Below, one piece after another: positions 11,211-20,911 of a stretch of 47,430 nt of DNA (its first letter is position 1; the number at the start of each line of letters is the position of its first letter). The position numbers were made by a program, and so were the translations under genes. The DNA lies in the NCBI GenBank assembly GCA_028712795.1, contig JAQTPT010000030.1, positions 1 to 47,430 on the forward strand, in the 5' to 3' direction. The notes below the pieces were generated by a model. It had not been told where the DNA came from and did no database searches. It saw only the letters and a list, made by a program, of their open reading frames with translations. The DNA is from Methylococcales bacterium (GTDB lineage: Bacteria; Pseudomonadota; Gammaproteobacteria; Methylococcales; Methylomonadaceae).

Positions 11211-12776
11211 ATGAATAATGTTTTACACGGCGGCCCTAAGCTTTGGTTTCTCCCAGTCCTGTCCGGAATCCTGATCGGCACAAGTTACATTCCGTTCCCG
11301 CCTTGGGCTTCCTTATTCTGCTTTGTGCCGTTATGGCTTTTCTGGAGCCGTCAAACACGTTTAAGGGATGTTTTCCTGGGCGGCTTGACCACCTCTTTTA
11401 TATTCACCTTGATTGGTTTTAATTGGGTTACCTATATGCTGCACGAGTTCGCGCATCTGGACTGGCCTGTTGCGGTACTCGGCATGATTTTCTATGGGCT
11501 GATAGCCCATTTATATGTGCCTCTGGCCGGGATACTCTGGTTTATCGGGCAGCGAAAATTCAAATGGTCAGAACGGCTTTCGCTGTGGTTGATGGCTATC
11601 ATCACGATATTATGCGAAGCCTATTCATTCACCCTGTTTGACTGGAATTTCGGTTACTCCTGGTATGGAGCCAGCATACCCGTCTACCAATGGGCTGAAG
11701 TTATCGGTTTTAGCGGACTTAGCGCTGCAACATTACTTTGTAATCTGCCGCTTTACATCGCTTGGCAAAAGCGTAAGCAGAACTCCGGGAAAATCATCCT
11801 GGCAACAGTTATCACCGGCTTTATCGTGTTGAATGCGGGCGGTTTATGGCTTAAAGCAAGACTGCCGGAGCCGGATGCCACTTTTACAACGCTGCTGGTT
11901 CAAGCGAGTACAGAAAATTCTGAAAAACTGGCCGCCGAATTGGGCAAGGGCTATAGCAACGAAATACTTAGACGCTATATAACACTGACGGAAAATGCCC
12001 TCAAAACCCATAAAGATAAAAAAATCGACTTTGCCATGTGGCCTGAAACGGCTTTCCCCGGGTTGCTGGGTGAACAATTCAAGTTCAATGAATTGCCCAT
12101 CGCACTGGCTGAATTTCTCCATGCCAAACAACTGCCGCTGATAACCGGCGCATACAGCGTTGACGAGTCATCCCGATTGATCACCAATTCCCTGTTTGTA
12201 TTAAACAAGGACGGGGACGTTGTGCCGCCTCATTACAGCAAGACTATTTTGCTTGCCTTCGGTGAATACATACCCGGCGAACAATTTTTCCCTGAAATAA
12301 GGAATTGGTTGCCACAGACAGGGCATTTTGCAAGAGGTTCAGGCCCTACGCACTTGTTGAAATGGAATGGTTATAAAATGGGAGCCCAAATATGCTACGA
12401 AAGCCTCTTTCCAGGATTTTCACGCTCGCTCGCTGAATTGGGTGCGCAGTTTATCGTCAATGCCACCAATGATTCCTGGTATGGTTCATGGCAAGAACCC
12501 TATCAACACATGTACATGACCCTGGCGCGAGGTGTTGAATTTCGCAGGCCCGTGTTGCGAGTCACGAACACCGGCATATCCACGGTATCGCTGGCTTCAG
12601 GAGAAATCCTTGAACGATCACCAATACATCAGCCATGGGCAGGACTATACGAAGTCCCTTATCTCAAAAGCCCGCCCGTTACTTTTTACCAAACCTGGTT
12701 TTGGTTAGTGCCTGGTTTACTCTGGGGAACTTTAGTTTTCTTGCTGGCCATGGGTTTTAAAAAGGCATCCGGTTAA
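11211..12776 (+). CDS. lnt: apolipoprotein N-acyltransferase
   Basis: Lnt adds the third acyl chain to lipoproteins in the inner membrane, the last step of their maturation. The 521-residue protein has a multi-spanning N-terminal region and a nitrilase-like periplasmic domain with the catalytic triad visible: Glu279 in MWPETAFPG, Lys344 in HYSKTILLAFGEYIPG and Cys395 in GAQICYESLFPGFSR. NATNDSWYGSWQEPYQHMYM and EFRRPVLRVTNTGIS are further hallmarks, and a final hydrophobic helix closes the protein. ATG 11211 gives the expected length although no strong ribosome-binding site precedes it. Confidence 0.95.
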   Translation: MNNVLHGGPKLWFLPVLSGILIGTSYIPFPPWASLFCFVPLWLFWSRQTRLRDVFLGGLTTSFIFTLIGFNWVTYMLHEFAHLDWPVAVLGMIFYGLIAHLYVPLAGILWFIGQRKFKWSERLSLWLMAIITILCEAYSFTLFDWNFGYSWYGASIPVYQWAEVIGFSGLSAATLLCNLPLYIAWQKRKQNSGKIILATVITGFIVLNAGGLWLKARLPEPDATFTTLLVQASTENSEKLAAELGKGYSNEILRRYITLTENALKTHKDKKIDFAMWPETAFPGLLGEQFKFNELPIALAEFLHAKQLPLITGAYSVDESSRLITNSLFVLNKDGDVVPPHYSKTILLAFGEYIPGEQFFPEIRNWLPQTGHFARGSGPTHLLKWNGYKMGAQICYESLFPGFSRSLAELGAQFIVNATNDSWYGSWQEPYQHMYMTLARGVEFRRPVLRVTNTGISTVSLASGEILERSPIHQPWAGLYEVPYLKSPPVTFYQTWFWLVPGLLWGTLVFLLAMGFKKASG

Positions 12777-13005
12777 AGCCAACCCCTCTGAAAATGATTT
12801 GACATTTGAGGGTCAGGAAGAAAATCCTTGTATTGGTAGGGCCAAAGACGCTTTATTTGGCGCAAAAGATTTCGTCGATAGCTCTAACAAGGCATCAAGA
12901 TCTGGCATTCGTCCGTAAGCAGGCGTAGGAACGCCAGTAAAAATAACTGCGTGAGAGGCAAAAAATCGGCCAAGACCGACCATACAGCAGACCAATGACA
13001 GGTGA
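12777..13005. other. intergenic DNA beside IS remnant
   Basis: Downstream of lnt there is no supported gene. A minus-strand frame at 12813-12995 ends in PAYGRMPDLDALLELSTKSF and resembles a gene tail, but it starts arbitrarily and matches no family I know. It is probably debris associated with the adjoining transposase fragment. Confidence 0.3.
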
Positions 13006-13386
13006 GTGCAGAAAACTGCCGTTCAAATTAAGGGGTGCGCCGCTTTTGGAGCATCCCGCTCGAATGCAATGTTAAAGCGCATTTTTGAGCTCCGGGAATC
13101 GTTCCCGAATACCGGTCCTGACCCTGACGAAGATGTGACGGTTAGCGCTATAGCGCTGGAACTTGGTATTGTAAAAAACACCGTCATAAAGTGGCTTAGG
13201 CGTTGGAAGGGAAGTCCGGAATTAAGCGTTGCTGAAAGGCTTAAGGATCTCCCACGCACTGGATGCCCCGATAAATTTACGGCAGAACAAATTTGTAAAA
13301 TTACAGCGGCTTGTTGTGAAAGTCCGTCTGAGTATGGCCGTCCAATAACGCACTGGACCCATCGGGTATTGGATCGAGTAGATTGA
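13006..13386 (+). pseudogene. truncated IS630-type transposase, N-terminal part
   Basis: The frame encodes an N-terminal DNA-binding module of an IS630/Tc1-like transposase: a helix-turn-helix around VSAIALELGIVKNTVIKWL, then the linker AERLKDLPRTGCPDKFTAEQ and CESPSEYGRPITHWTHR. A stop follows shortly and the DDE catalytic domain is absent from the following bases, which run into ureG about 90 bases later. The element is therefore dead. No terminal inverted repeats could be assigned. Confidence 0.7.
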
Positions 13387-13475
13387 ATAATAGACTGGAA
13401 CCTAAAACATGCAGCTTTTTAAAGGCTGGCTAGCGTAGAGACCCATCAAGGTTCAATATGGTTTTTGTTAGCACT

Positions 13476-14087
13476 TTATCCCAGCATGCCCTCAAGAATA
13501 ATAAAATCCATAACTGCATCAAGGCCATCTTGGGTCTTCAAATTGGTAAACACAAACGGCCGCACCCCCCGCATTTGACGTGCATCACGATCCATTACTT
13601 CCAGCGAAGCCCCCACATAAGGGGCCAGATCGATCTTGTTAATGACCAGTAAATCCGAACGGGTAATTCCAGGGCCGCCTTTTCGGGGTATCTTGTCGCC
13701 TGCCGATACGTCAATCACGTAAATAGTCAGATCCGCCAGTTCCGGGCTGAACGTTGCGCTGAGATTGTCGCCGCCGCTTTCCACCATGATAAAGTCCAAA
13801 TTTTCAAAACGCTGGCTTAACTCATCCACCGCCGCCAGATTCATCGAAGCATCTTCACGGATTGCGGTATGAGGGCAGCCGCCTGTTTCCACGCCCAGGA
13901 TACGCTCTTCCGGCAGTGCCTGGCTGCGAATCAAAAACTGTTGGTCTTCCCGGGTATAAATATCATTGGTCACCACGCCGATTTCATACTTGCCGCGCAT
14001 TTTCTTGCATAAAGCATCGACCAGTGCCGTTTTACCCGAGCCGACGGGGCCGCCAATACCTACTCTCAATATTTGTTTAGCACTCAT
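13476..14087 (-). CDS. ureG: urease accessory GTPase UreG
   Basis: UreG is the SIMIBI-class GTPase that drives nickel delivery to apo-urease within the UreDFG chaperone complex. The 203-residue product shows the P-loop [31 protein letters not shown], the metal-binding CPH of [32 protein letters not shown] and the guanine-binding [14 protein letters not shown] 14087 is selected rather than the frame start at 14099 because GAGAGGG precedes it and the product then begins [10 protein letters not shown]. It lies 8 bases after the ureF stop and is the last gene of the urease operon. Confidence 0.97.
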   Translation of the reverse strand: MSAKQILRVGIGGPVGSGKTALVDALCKKMRGKYEIGVVTNDIYTREDQQFLIRSQALPEERILGVETGGCPHTAIREDASMNLAAVDELSQRFENLDFIMVESGGDNLSATFSPELADLTIYVIDVSAGDKIPRKGGPGITRSDLLVINKIDLAPYVGASLEVMDRDARQMRGVRPFVFTNLKTQDGLDAVMDFIILEGMLG

Positions 14088-14095
14088 ACACCCTC

Positions 14096-14770
14096 TCAAG
14101 AACGAAATAATCTGGAATACTGTATTTCATGCCGGCTACTGGCTAAAGCCAGACCGAACGCGCTACCGCCAATGTCAATATCCGCAAGGTTTAAAGCCTC
14201 ATCGACTATAGCCGGTACTTTACCTGCCAAATCAGTCAATAACCGTTGTCCGGCCACCTGACCTAATGGCACCAGTTTTACCGCGCATAACACCTGGTTT
14301 TCCAGCCAGCTCCATAAATAACCAATGGTTGTTTCACGTTTGGGAATCCCCCAGTTAACAGCAGCAAAACTAAATATCGTAGCCAGCGTGGCCTCCGGTT
14401 TGCGTATCCAGAGCTGCATGTCAGCTATTGCCATGGAATCCAGCAGCCGCGCCAAAGCCTGGCCGGTTTGCCGGTCTTCCGCCCTTAATTCTGCTGTTTC
14501 CCGGAAAGCCATTAAGGTTCTGCTCCAATAGTCAACCTGTTCAACATTGCTGCACGCCCAAGCATCATAAAGCCTTACCAGTATCGGTAAATCGATGCGT
14601 GCCAGACAACTATCCATCAGCCCGCCAATCCATTCCCCGGCATCGGCGGCGTTGCTTATCCAGCCATCATCGACCGCGCGTTCAAAACCTTGGGAATAAC
14701 TGTACATGCCTATCGGCAGGCCGGGGCTGACCAGTTGCAACAGTCGCAATAACGCCAAATCAGTGACCAT
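14096..14770 (-). CDS. ureF: urease accessory protein UreF
   Basis: UreF bridges UreD and UreG in the urease activation complex and controls UreG GTPase activity. The 224-residue, mostly helical product contains the family signature [19 protein letters not shown] near its N-terminus, followed by [19 protein letters not shown] and later REDQ-like helices. The frame is open to 14860 but ATG 14770 is chosen because the product then starts [11 protein letters not shown] like its relatives; the start overlaps the end of ureE by 11 bases, which suggests translational coupling. Confidence 0.95.
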   Translation of the reverse strand: MVTDLALLRLLQLVSPGLPIGMYSYSQGFERAVDDGWISNAADAGEWIGGLMDSCLARIDLPILVRLYDAWACSNVEQVDYWSRTLMAFRETAELRAEDRQTGQALARLLDSMAIADMQLWIRKPEATLATIFSFAAVNWGIPKRETTIGYLWSWLENQVLCAVKLVPLGQVAGQRLLTDLAGKVPAIVDEALNLADIDIGGSAFGLALASSRHEIQYSRLFRS

Positions 14771-15191
14771 GGCCGTGATACGCGCCTTGTTCCGGTTCAA
14801 AAGGCCAAACTTCATGCGTAACGAGCAAGCCCAAACCTTCCAACATACTATCCAAGACATGATCGGTCAGAAAGCGCAGTTCACCCGGTAGAATCTGCAA
14901 GGACACATGCCGGTTACCCAAGTGATAACAGGCGCGGGCGAATTGCAAGGCATCCTCGGTACGCACCACCGATAGCGGCTCCGGTGCCGCGTCAACCCTA
15001 ACGCGGTAATGATCGGAACCGGTTAACACCAAGCCTGGGCGCAACACCTGTCCACGCGGCAAAAAAAGACCTATCCTGGTACCACTATCGGTTTTGCTTA
15101 ACAAGCGGCATTTCTGTCGTGATTCATACGGCAACGTTACCACGTCGTCCGGGGTAGTCTCCATCGGAGCCAGTTCTGTCAATTTAAGCAT
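14760..15191 (-). CDS. ureE: urease nickel metallochaperone UreE
   Basis: UreE binds nickel and hands it to UreG for urease maturation. The 143-residue product has the N-terminal peptide-binding domain (LPYESRQKCRLLSKTDSGTR then IGLFLPRGQVL) and the metal-binding domain with ACYHLGNRHVSLQI, where the conserved His sits. Its tail is only GAYHGHGH, a short His-rich end compared with the long His tails of some homologues, so storage of extra nickel is probably limited. The start is ATG 15191, two bases after the ureC stop; longer starts run into ureC. Confidence 0.95.
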   Translation of the reverse strand: MLKLTELAPMETTPDDVVTLPYESRQKCRLLSKTDSGTRIGLFLPRGQVLRPGLVLTGSDHYRVRVDAAPEPLSVVRTEDALQFARACYHLGNRHVSLQILPGELRFLTDHVLDSMLEGLGLLVTHEVWPFEPEQGAYHGHGH

Positions 15192-15193
15192 CT

Positions 15194-16897
15194 TCAAAAT
15201 AAAAAATATCGTTGGGCAAAAGGCAGCACATCGGCCGGTTCGCAAATAAGAAGCAGGCCGTCGGCGCGGACTGAGTAGGTCTGAGGATCGACTTCAATAT
15301 GCGGCTGGTAGTGATTATGGATCAAATCTTTTTTTCCGATGGTCCGGGTATTTTTGACGATGCCGATCTGTTTCCGCAATCCCAAAACGCTTGCAACATC
15401 AGCCTCGACAGCAACTTTAGGTAAAAAGAACATCGAAGTAGCCGAAGCCGTCATCCCGAATGCTCCAAACATCGGCCGGTAATGCACCGGTTGCGGGGTT
15501 GGAATCGAGGCATTGGGATCGCCCATGGGCGCTGCGGCAATAAATCCGCCTTTAAGAATGAGGCTGGGCTTTACCGCGAAAAAAGCCGGATTCCACAACA
15601 CCAGGTCCGCCAGTTTGCCCACTTCGATAGACCCTACTTCATGAGAAATGCCGTGGCTGATTGCCGGATTAATTGTGTATTTGGCGATATAACGCTTGAT
15701 ACGGAAATTGTCATTGTGCGGCGAATCTTCTGCCAGGCTGCCGCGCTGCGCCTTCATTTTATGCGCCGTCTGCCAGGTACGGATAATGACTTCGCCGACT
15801 CGTCCCATCGCTTGCGAATCAGACGAAATCATCGAAAATGCCCCCAGATCATGCAGAATATCCTCGGCGGCGATTGTTTCCCGCCGAATCCGGGATTCCG
15901 CAAAGGCAACGTCTTCGGCAATGCCAGGATCAAGGTGATGACAAACCATCAGCATATCCAGATGCTCGTCAACGGTATTGATCGTATAAGGCCGCGTCGG
16001 GTTGGTTGATGACGGCAGTACGTTGGATTCACCGCAGGCCTTGATAATATCGGGGGCATGGCCACCGCCCGCGCCTTCGGTGTGATACGTGTGAATAGTG
16101 CGGCCTTTAAAGGCCGCAAAGGTATCCTCAACGAAACCGGACTCATTCAATGTGTCGGTATGAATGGCGACCTGCACGTCAAAACGGTCGGCCACGGAAA
16201 GACAGCAATCAATCGCCGCTGGCGTAGTCCCCCAGTCTTCATGCAGTTTTAACCCCATCGCCCCGGCACGAACCTGTTCTTCCAGCGCAACCGGCAGACT
16301 GGCATTGCCTTTGCCCAACAATCCGAAATTCATCGGAAAACCATCCAGCGCTTGCAGCATCGTATGAATATTCCACGGGCCCGGCGTACAGGTCGTCGCA
16401 TTCGTACCCGTCGCGGGCCCCGTGCCCCCTCCAATCATCGTCGTCACTCCCGACATCAAAGCCTCGTCAATTTGCTGCGGACAAATAAAATGAATATGCG
16501 CGTCAACACCACCAGCCGTCAGAATCTGTCCTTCACCGGCAATGATCTCGGTGCCGGGGCCAATGACGATATCCACGCCCTGCTGCGTATCGGGATTGCC
16601 GGCCTTGCCAATTGCCGCGATACGTCCGTTCTTGATGCCGATATCCGCCTTGATAATGCCCCAGTAATCGATGATGAGTGCATTGGTAATGACCAGATCC
16701 ATCGCCACGGATGAACCGGCCTGACTTTGCCCCATGCCGTCACGGATAACCTTGCCGCCGCCGAATTTGACTTCATCGCCATAGGCCGTGCGGTCGGCTT
16801 CCACTTCCAGAAACAAGCCGCTGTCGCCCAAACGCACCCGGTCACCGGTAGTGGGTCCGAACATATCGGCATAGGCTTGCCTGCTAATCCGGCTCAT
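15194..16897 (-). CDS. ureC: urease alpha (catalytic) subunit
   Basis: This 567-residue subunit holds the dinuclear nickel site that hydrolyses urea to ammonia and carbamate. All canonical residues are present at the numbering known from Klebsiella urease: His134 and His136 in [12 protein letters not shown], the carbamylated Lys217 and His219 in GLKLHEDWG, His246, His272 in [15 protein letters not shown], the flap Cys319 and His320 in [14 protein letters not shown], and Asp360 in [10 protein letters not shown]. Length is exact for the family. The gene overlaps the end of ureB by four bases (ATGA) and is followed directly by ureE. Confidence 0.98.
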   Translation of the reverse strand: MSRISRQAYADMFGPTTGDRVRLGDSGLFLEVEADRTAYGDEVKFGGGKVIRDGMGQSQAGSSVAMDLVITNALIIDYWGIIKADIGIKNGRIAAIGKAGNPDTQQGVDIVIGPGTEIIAGEGQILTAGGVDAHIHFICPQQIDEALMSGVTTMIGGGTGPATGTNATTCTPGPWNIHTMLQALDGFPMNFGLLGKGNASLPVALEEQVRAGAMGLKLHEDWGTTPAAIDCCLSVADRFDVQVAIHTDTLNESGFVEDTFAAFKGRTIHTYHTEGAGGGHAPDIIKACGESNVLPSSTNPTRPYTINTVDEHLDMLMVCHHLDPGIAEDVAFAESRIRRETIAAEDILHDLGAFSMISSDSQAMGRVGEVIIRTWQTAHKMKAQRGSLAEDSPHNDNFRIKRYIAKYTINPAISHGISHEVGSIEVGKLADLVLWNPAFFAVKPSLILKGGFIAAAPMGDPNASIPTPQPVHYRPMFGAFGMTASATSMFFLPKVAVEADVASVLGLRKQIGIVKNTRTIGKKDLIHNHYQPHIEVDPQTYSVRADGLLLICEPADVLPFAQRYFLF

Positions 16898-17211
16898 GAA
16901 TTTTCCTCCAATGACCCCATCACTTCTTGTCGAAAACCGTAAATTCGCCGTAACCCGGCAAAAGCTACCAGTTGCACTTCGCGCTGCTGGCCGGGTTCAA
17001 AACGCACCGCCGCGCCGGCTGGAATATCCGGCCGGAAGCCACGCGTTGCCGCGCGATCAAAATGCAACGCGGGATTGGTTTCAAAAAAATGATAATGCGA
17101 GCCGACCTGAATGGGCCGGTCGCCGCTATTGGCAACCAGCACGTTAATCACCGTGCGGCCTGCATTCAGTTCTAAATCGCCGTCAGCGGCAATAATTTGT
17201 CCGGGTATCAT
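16894..17211 (-). CDS. ureB: urease beta subunit
   Basis: The 105-residue structural subunit starts [16 protein letters not shown] and contains [19 protein letters not shown], which is typical of UreB in the three-subunit bacterial urease. It assembles with UreA and UreC in a 3:3:3 complex. Its 3' end overlaps ureC by four bases. A good GAGAAGGG-like ribosome-binding site lies in the 52-base gap after ureA. Confidence 0.97.
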   Translation of the reverse strand: MIPGQIIAADGDLELNAGRTVINVLVANSGDRPIQVGSHYHFFETNPALHFDRAATRGFRPDIPAGAAVRFEPGQQREVQLVAFAGLRRIYGFRQEVMGSLEENS

Positions 17212-17263
17212 GACCCTTCTCCTAAATTTTATATGGCTTTGGCGTAGGGCGCGCCCTGCCTTG

Positions 17264-17566
17264 CTACTCGATCGGATTATGGACGGTCACCAATTTGGTG
17301 CCATCCGGAAACGTCGCTTCCACCTGCACATCCGGCAGCATTTCCGCAACGCCTTCCATGACATCATTACGGTAAAGTAAGGTACGGCCAAATTCCATCA
17401 GTTCGGCAACCGTGAGCCCATCCCTTGCTCCCTCCATAATCGCTGCGGAAATATACGCGACGGCTTCGGGATAATTCAGTTTCAAGCCTCTGGCCTTGCG
17501 CCGTTCTGCCAATAGGCCCGCAGTAAAAATCAGCAGCTTGTCTTTTTCGCGTGGTGTTAATTGCAT
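17264..17566 (-). CDS. ureA: urease gamma subunit
   Basis: The 100-residue product begins [20 protein letters not shown] and contains [20 protein letters not shown] and [18 protein letters not shown], all diagnostic of UreA. The ATG is preceded by GGGAG at a good distance. The 176 bases between it and ureD hold only a weak hairpin around 17660-17683 (CCCCCTTT/AAAGGCGG); a longer overlapping minus-strand frame at 17367-17789 is in another register and has no family features. Confidence 0.97.
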   Translation of the reverse strand: MQLTPREKDKLLIFTAGLLAERRKARGLKLNYPEAVAYISAAIMEGARDGLTVAELMEFGRTLLYRNDVMEGVAEMLPDVQVEATFPDGTKLVTVHNPIE

Positions 17567-17742
17567 TATTTATCTCCCTCTTCTCAATCAGGTTACTCTC
17601 GTTCCCATTCGCTATGTTCATCGTTATACAAAACTGCCCTGCAACGAATATCAAATCCGCTTCCCCCTTTACCAAAGGCGGAGTCTGTCGCTTGGACTTG
17701 TATATAAAGATGCACGAACTACGCGGGAACGAGAAAAGCCGG

Positions 17743-18597
17743 TCAAGTCGCCCAAATACGTGGAGCACAAGCATCACGCTGAACCACATCTGGCCGTAAT
17801 GTCCGCCAAACTTGCTGGAAAAAATCGCGTAAACGGTCGGCGCGGGTATCCAGGGCGCGGCAGATCAGCATATCCTCTATCAAGGTCACGCCACGCACGG
17901 CACTTTCGCCAATAAGATGTTGCACCGTTCCCAACTGCACTTTAGTGGCAGGACAGGCGACCAGCGTCCCGCAAGCGGAATGTCCATTCAAGCCCCAGTT
18001 GGCGGCAAAGGCTTGAGCATCAATCTTTAACCGCTCCCGGTAAAATAACTCACCGGCGCGGAAGATTTGCCAGTTCATGCCCACTTCACCCGTCGTAAAA
18101 CCTTCATTGGCGGCGGGCCGTCCCAGCGCGAGTATCTCCCAACCGATAAAACGCGCGCCGGTAGCCAGATCAAGGCGCAGTTCAGAAGCTACCCGCGCCC
18201 CTTCGTAAATAATGGTTTCCTGGGGCAACCATTCCAATGTGGCATTCGCAGCGGCGGTCAACGAGACCAACTGTCTTGCCAGTTTGCCGTCGCTACGGTA
18301 AAACTTGCCGGCGGCGGGCGTAGTAACCAAAGCCGCGCTATCCCCGGCCGAGCTTATGTCAATCGTTAAACAGTCGCCAGCCACCACGCCACCCGGTGGA
18401 TGCAGCAGATACACATGGCAAACCCCGCCTTCAGGATAAAAAGGCCGCTGTACCGTTAGTGGGCCGAAATGCCGGCGGCGTGCCAATATCGTTTTGCCGT
18501 GTTGGCGGGCAAAGCCAAGTTCCAGCCTGGCTTGCCAGCCCTGAGCGGTTAGTTTCTCTGAGTTGGTAAATCCTGCTTCCTTCAGGTCTACATACAT
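17743..18597 (-). CDS. ureD: urease accessory protein UreD (UreH)
   Basis: UreD is the scaffold that docks on apo-urease and, with UreF and UreG, channels nickel into it. The 284-residue product has the conserved N-terminal segments GWQARLELGFARQHGKTILA, RPFYPEGGVCHVYLLHPPGG and VVAGDCLTIDI, then TTPAAGKFYRS and WLPQETIIYEGA. Its length is typical. It begins four bases after the stop of the ureJ/hupE gene and precedes the structural genes ureABC, a common operon order. Confidence 0.95.
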   Translation of the reverse strand: MYVDLKEAGFTNSEKLTAQGWQARLELGFARQHGKTILARRRHFGPLTVQRPFYPEGGVCHVYLLHPPGGVVAGDCLTIDISSAGDSAALVTTPAAGKFYRSDGKLARQLVSLTAAANATLEWLPQETIIYEGARVASELRLDLATGARFIGWEILALGRPAANEGFTTGEVGMNWQIFRAGELFYRERLKIDAQAFAANWGLNGHSACGTLVACPATKVQLGTVQHLIGESAVRGVTLIEDMLICRALDTRADRLRDFFQQVWRTLRPDVVQRDACAPRIWAT

Positions 18598-18601
18598 CAG
18601 G

Positions 18602-19183
18602 TCAGACTCCAGCCAGTAAACTCACGCCAACAACAGCACACAACAAGCCAAACCCTGTGCTAATCATTTTCAATCTGGCTACTCCCAATAACCCAATGGC
18701 AACGCCCAAACCATGCAGCATTGCCGTCGTCAACAGAAAGCCCGAGGAATAGCCCAGCGCATCAGCGCCGTTCGCGAGTTCGACGGCATGGACATAACCG
18801 TGACCCAGTGCGAATACGGCAACCAGGGGGGCCGCCAAAGCGGATGACATCGGCGTGTTACGCCACACCAGCATGCCCGCTGCCAATACCGAAAAAGCCA
18901 CCCAGCTTTCCGCTGCTGTCATGGATAATCCGGCAAAATGCAACGCCGCGCCCACGCCCATCGCTATTAAAAAAATTGACGGCAACAACCACAAAGCCCG
19001 CCCGCCGCGTCTGGCAGCCCACAAGCCAATAGCGAGCATAACCATCAAGTGATCAAGACCGATCAACGGATGCAGCGAACCATCAATCAAGCCATGCACC
19101 GCGCCGATACCTGTATGGGCATGGGCGGGCAATGATGATAGGGATAATAAAAAGGCGAGCAGGCTAATTGATTTTATTTTCAT
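18602..19183 (-). CDS. ureJ: HupE/UreJ family membrane protein, probable nickel permease
   Basis: The 193-residue protein has an N-terminal signal-like segment (MKIKSISLLAFLLSLSSLPA) followed by HAHTGIGAVHGLIDGSLHPL, GLDHLMVMLAIGLWAA, HFAGLSMTAAESW and ALGHGYVHAVELANGA. These are the His-rich HxH and GLDHxL elements of the HupE/UreJ family, secondary transporters linked to nickel supply for urease and hydrogenase. About six membrane segments are evident. Its place directly in front of ureD supports nickel uptake for urease over a hydrogenase role. Confidence 0.9.
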   Translation of the reverse strand: MKIKSISLLAFLLSLSSLPAHAHTGIGAVHGLIDGSLHPLIGLDHLMVMLAIGLWAARRGGRALWLLPSIFLIAMGVGAALHFAGLSMTAAESWVAFSVLAAGMLVWRNTPMSSALAAPLVAVFALGHGYVHAVELANGADALGYSSGFLLTTAMLHGLGVAIGLLGVARLKMISTGFGLLCAVVGVSLLAGV

Positions 19184-19304
19184 GATAATTCCTCATTAAT
19201 TGGCGCATGGCTTCAAGTTTATCATTCTCATGCATGGGTTTTACGGGCGTCATTCCCAAGCCGGAGCATGGAATAACACTATCCTACAATGCTTTCCGAT
19301 ACTG

Positions 19305-20087
19305 TCAAACGGTTAAATATCGCTTCACCATATCCTCGGCCAAATCATTCATCATTCCAACCGCCACATTGCGCCCCCGATCCATGATGCAAAACCGATC
19401 GGCCACCTTCCGGGCAAAGGGCAGCTTTTGTTCTACCAATAGCACCGTCACGCCCAACTCGTGATTGATTTTGGCAATCGCTTCATGCACTTCGCCCAAG
19501 GCGTCTGGATTGGGTTTTGGCACTGCAATAGGCGTTCCGCGCGAGCGGTTGAGGCGGATGATGACATCGCCAATTTCGCTGACGATATTGGGCTGTATGC
19601 CTTCGGTCGGTTCGTCCAGAATCAGCAAGCGCGGATTTAATACCAGCGCCCGGCCTATCGCCAATTGCTGTTGCTGGCCGCCGGACAAATCGCCGCCACG
19701 GCGGTTAAGCATTTGCTTTAACACCGGAAAAATTTCAAATATTTGCCCGGGTATTTTTTTGATGCCGTGCTTGCGCGCGGCCCGCAATCCGGTTTTAAGA
19801 TTTTCTTCCACAGTCAGCAACGGAAAGATTTCCCGCCCCTGCGGAACATAACCGATACCGAGTTCCGCGCGTATTTCCGGTTTACCCCCGGTCAGCGCTT
19901 CCCCGTCCATTTCTATCGCGCCATCTCGAACCGGGATTAAACCCATTATGGCTTTCAATAGGGTCGTTTTACCCACACCGTTACGTCCCATCAGACAGAC
20001 ACACGAACCTTCAGGGACATCAAGCTGCAAATCCCATAAGGTATGGCTTTCGCCGTAATATTGCTGTAACGCATTAATTTTTAGCAT
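19305..20087 (-). CDS. urtE: urea ABC transporter ATP-binding protein UrtE
   Basis: UrtE is one of the two ATPases that power the UrtABCDE urea importer. The 260-residue product has Walker A GRNGVGKTTLLKAIMG, signature LSGGQQQQLAIGRAL, Walker B LLILDEPTEGIQPNIV and the UrtE-type GIGYVPQGREIFPLLTVEEN. It is about 25-30 residues longer than usual: after EIGDVIIRLN an extra stretch (SRGTPIAVPKPNPDALGEVH and on) separates the D-loop region from the H-loop strand LGVTVLLVEQ, where His is replaced by Gln as in other family members. Its start overlaps the urtD end by one base. Confidence 0.94.
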   Translation of the reverse strand: MLKINALQQYYGESHTLWDLQLDVPEGSCVCLMGRNGVGKTTLLKAIMGLIPVRDGAIEMDGEALTGGKPEIRAELGIGYVPQGREIFPLLTVEENLKTGLRAARKHGIKKIPGQIFEIFPVLKQMLNRRGGDLSGGQQQQLAIGRALVLNPRLLILDEPTEGIQPNIVSEIGDVIIRLNRSRGTPIAVPKPNPDALGEVHEAIAKINHELGVTVLLVEQKLPFARKVADRFCIMDRGRNVAVGMMNDLAEDMVKRYLTV

Positions 20088-20911
20088 CAGCCCCCCAAAT
20101 AAACCTGAATAACACGCGGGTCGTTTTGTACTTCATCCATCGTGCCTTCCGTCAGCACCGAACCTTCATGCAACACGGTGACCTTGCGGGCAATGGATCG
20201 CACAAATTCCATATCATGTTCAACCACAACGATCGACCGGTGACCTTGCAGCGACAAAAGCAATTCAGCCGTCCGTTCAACTTCCTGATGCGTCATGCCC
20301 GCTATCGGCTCATCAACCAGCATGACTTTAGGCTCCTGCATCAGCAACATGCCGATTTCAAGCCATTGCTTTTGGCCGTGCGACAAGATGCCTGCGCGTA
20401 ACTGGTGACCTGTACTCAAACCTATGGTTTCGATAACTTCGTTGATGCGGTCGCGTTGCTCGCCGTTCAAGCGGTTGAACAACGTCGGCCAGGTTCGTTT
20501 ATCCGCTTTTAATGCGAGCTCCAGGTTTTCGAAAACCGTCAAGGCATCGAACACGCTGGGCTTTTGAAATTTCCGGCAAATACCCGCCTGTGCGATAGCG
20601 GGTTCATCCATTTGTAATAAGTCGATCGTTTGTCCGAAAAATACCGAGCCGGTGTCGGGACGGGTTTTGCCGGTTATCACGTCCATCAGCGTAGTTTTAC
20701 CTGCGCCGTTAGGGCCGATAAGGCAGCGCAATTCACCAGCATCAATATACAACGACAGCTTATTCAGCGCTTTAAAACCATCAAAACTGACGCTGACATC
20801 TTCCAGATATAATATCGGGCCGTGACGGGTATCGACCTCGCCTTTTACGAGCAGGCTACCGGCGCCGTCTTTGGCATCTTCACCGGACAGGTTGGCCGTA
20901 TGCTGATTCAT
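20087..20911 (-). CDS. urtD: urea ABC transporter ATP-binding protein UrtD
   Basis: This 274-residue LivG-like ATPase pairs with UrtE. It shows Walker A GPNGAGKTTLMDVITG, the UrtD-typical CRKFQKPSVFDALTVFENLE, signature LSHGQKQWLEIGMLL (with Leu-Ser-His-Gly), Walker B VMLVDEPIAGMTHQEVE and the switch His in VVVEHDMEFVRSIA. The N-terminal ~25 residues before LYLEDVSVSFDGFKALNKLS are a variable extension. Its start overlaps the urtC stop by four bases (ATGA), suggesting coupled translation. Confidence 0.95.
   Translation of the reverse strand: MNQHTANLSGEDAKDGAGSLLVKGEVDTRHGPILYLEDVSVSFDGFKALNKLSLYIDAGELRCLIGPNGAGKTTLMDVITGKTRPDTGSVFFGQTIDLLQMDEPAIAQAGICRKFQKPSVFDALTVFENLELALKADKRTWPTLFNRLNGEQRDRINEVIETIGLSTGHQLRAGILSHGQKQWLEIGMLLMQEPKVMLVDEPIAGMTHQEVERTAELLLSLQGHRSIVVVEHDMEFVRSIARKVTVLHEGSVLTEGTMDEVQNDPRVIQVYLGG

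Noticed and set aside
17367..17789. 140-codon minus-strand frame overlapping ureA
   Set aside because: It is in another register from ureA, has no family features, and ureA's start has a good ribosome-binding site.
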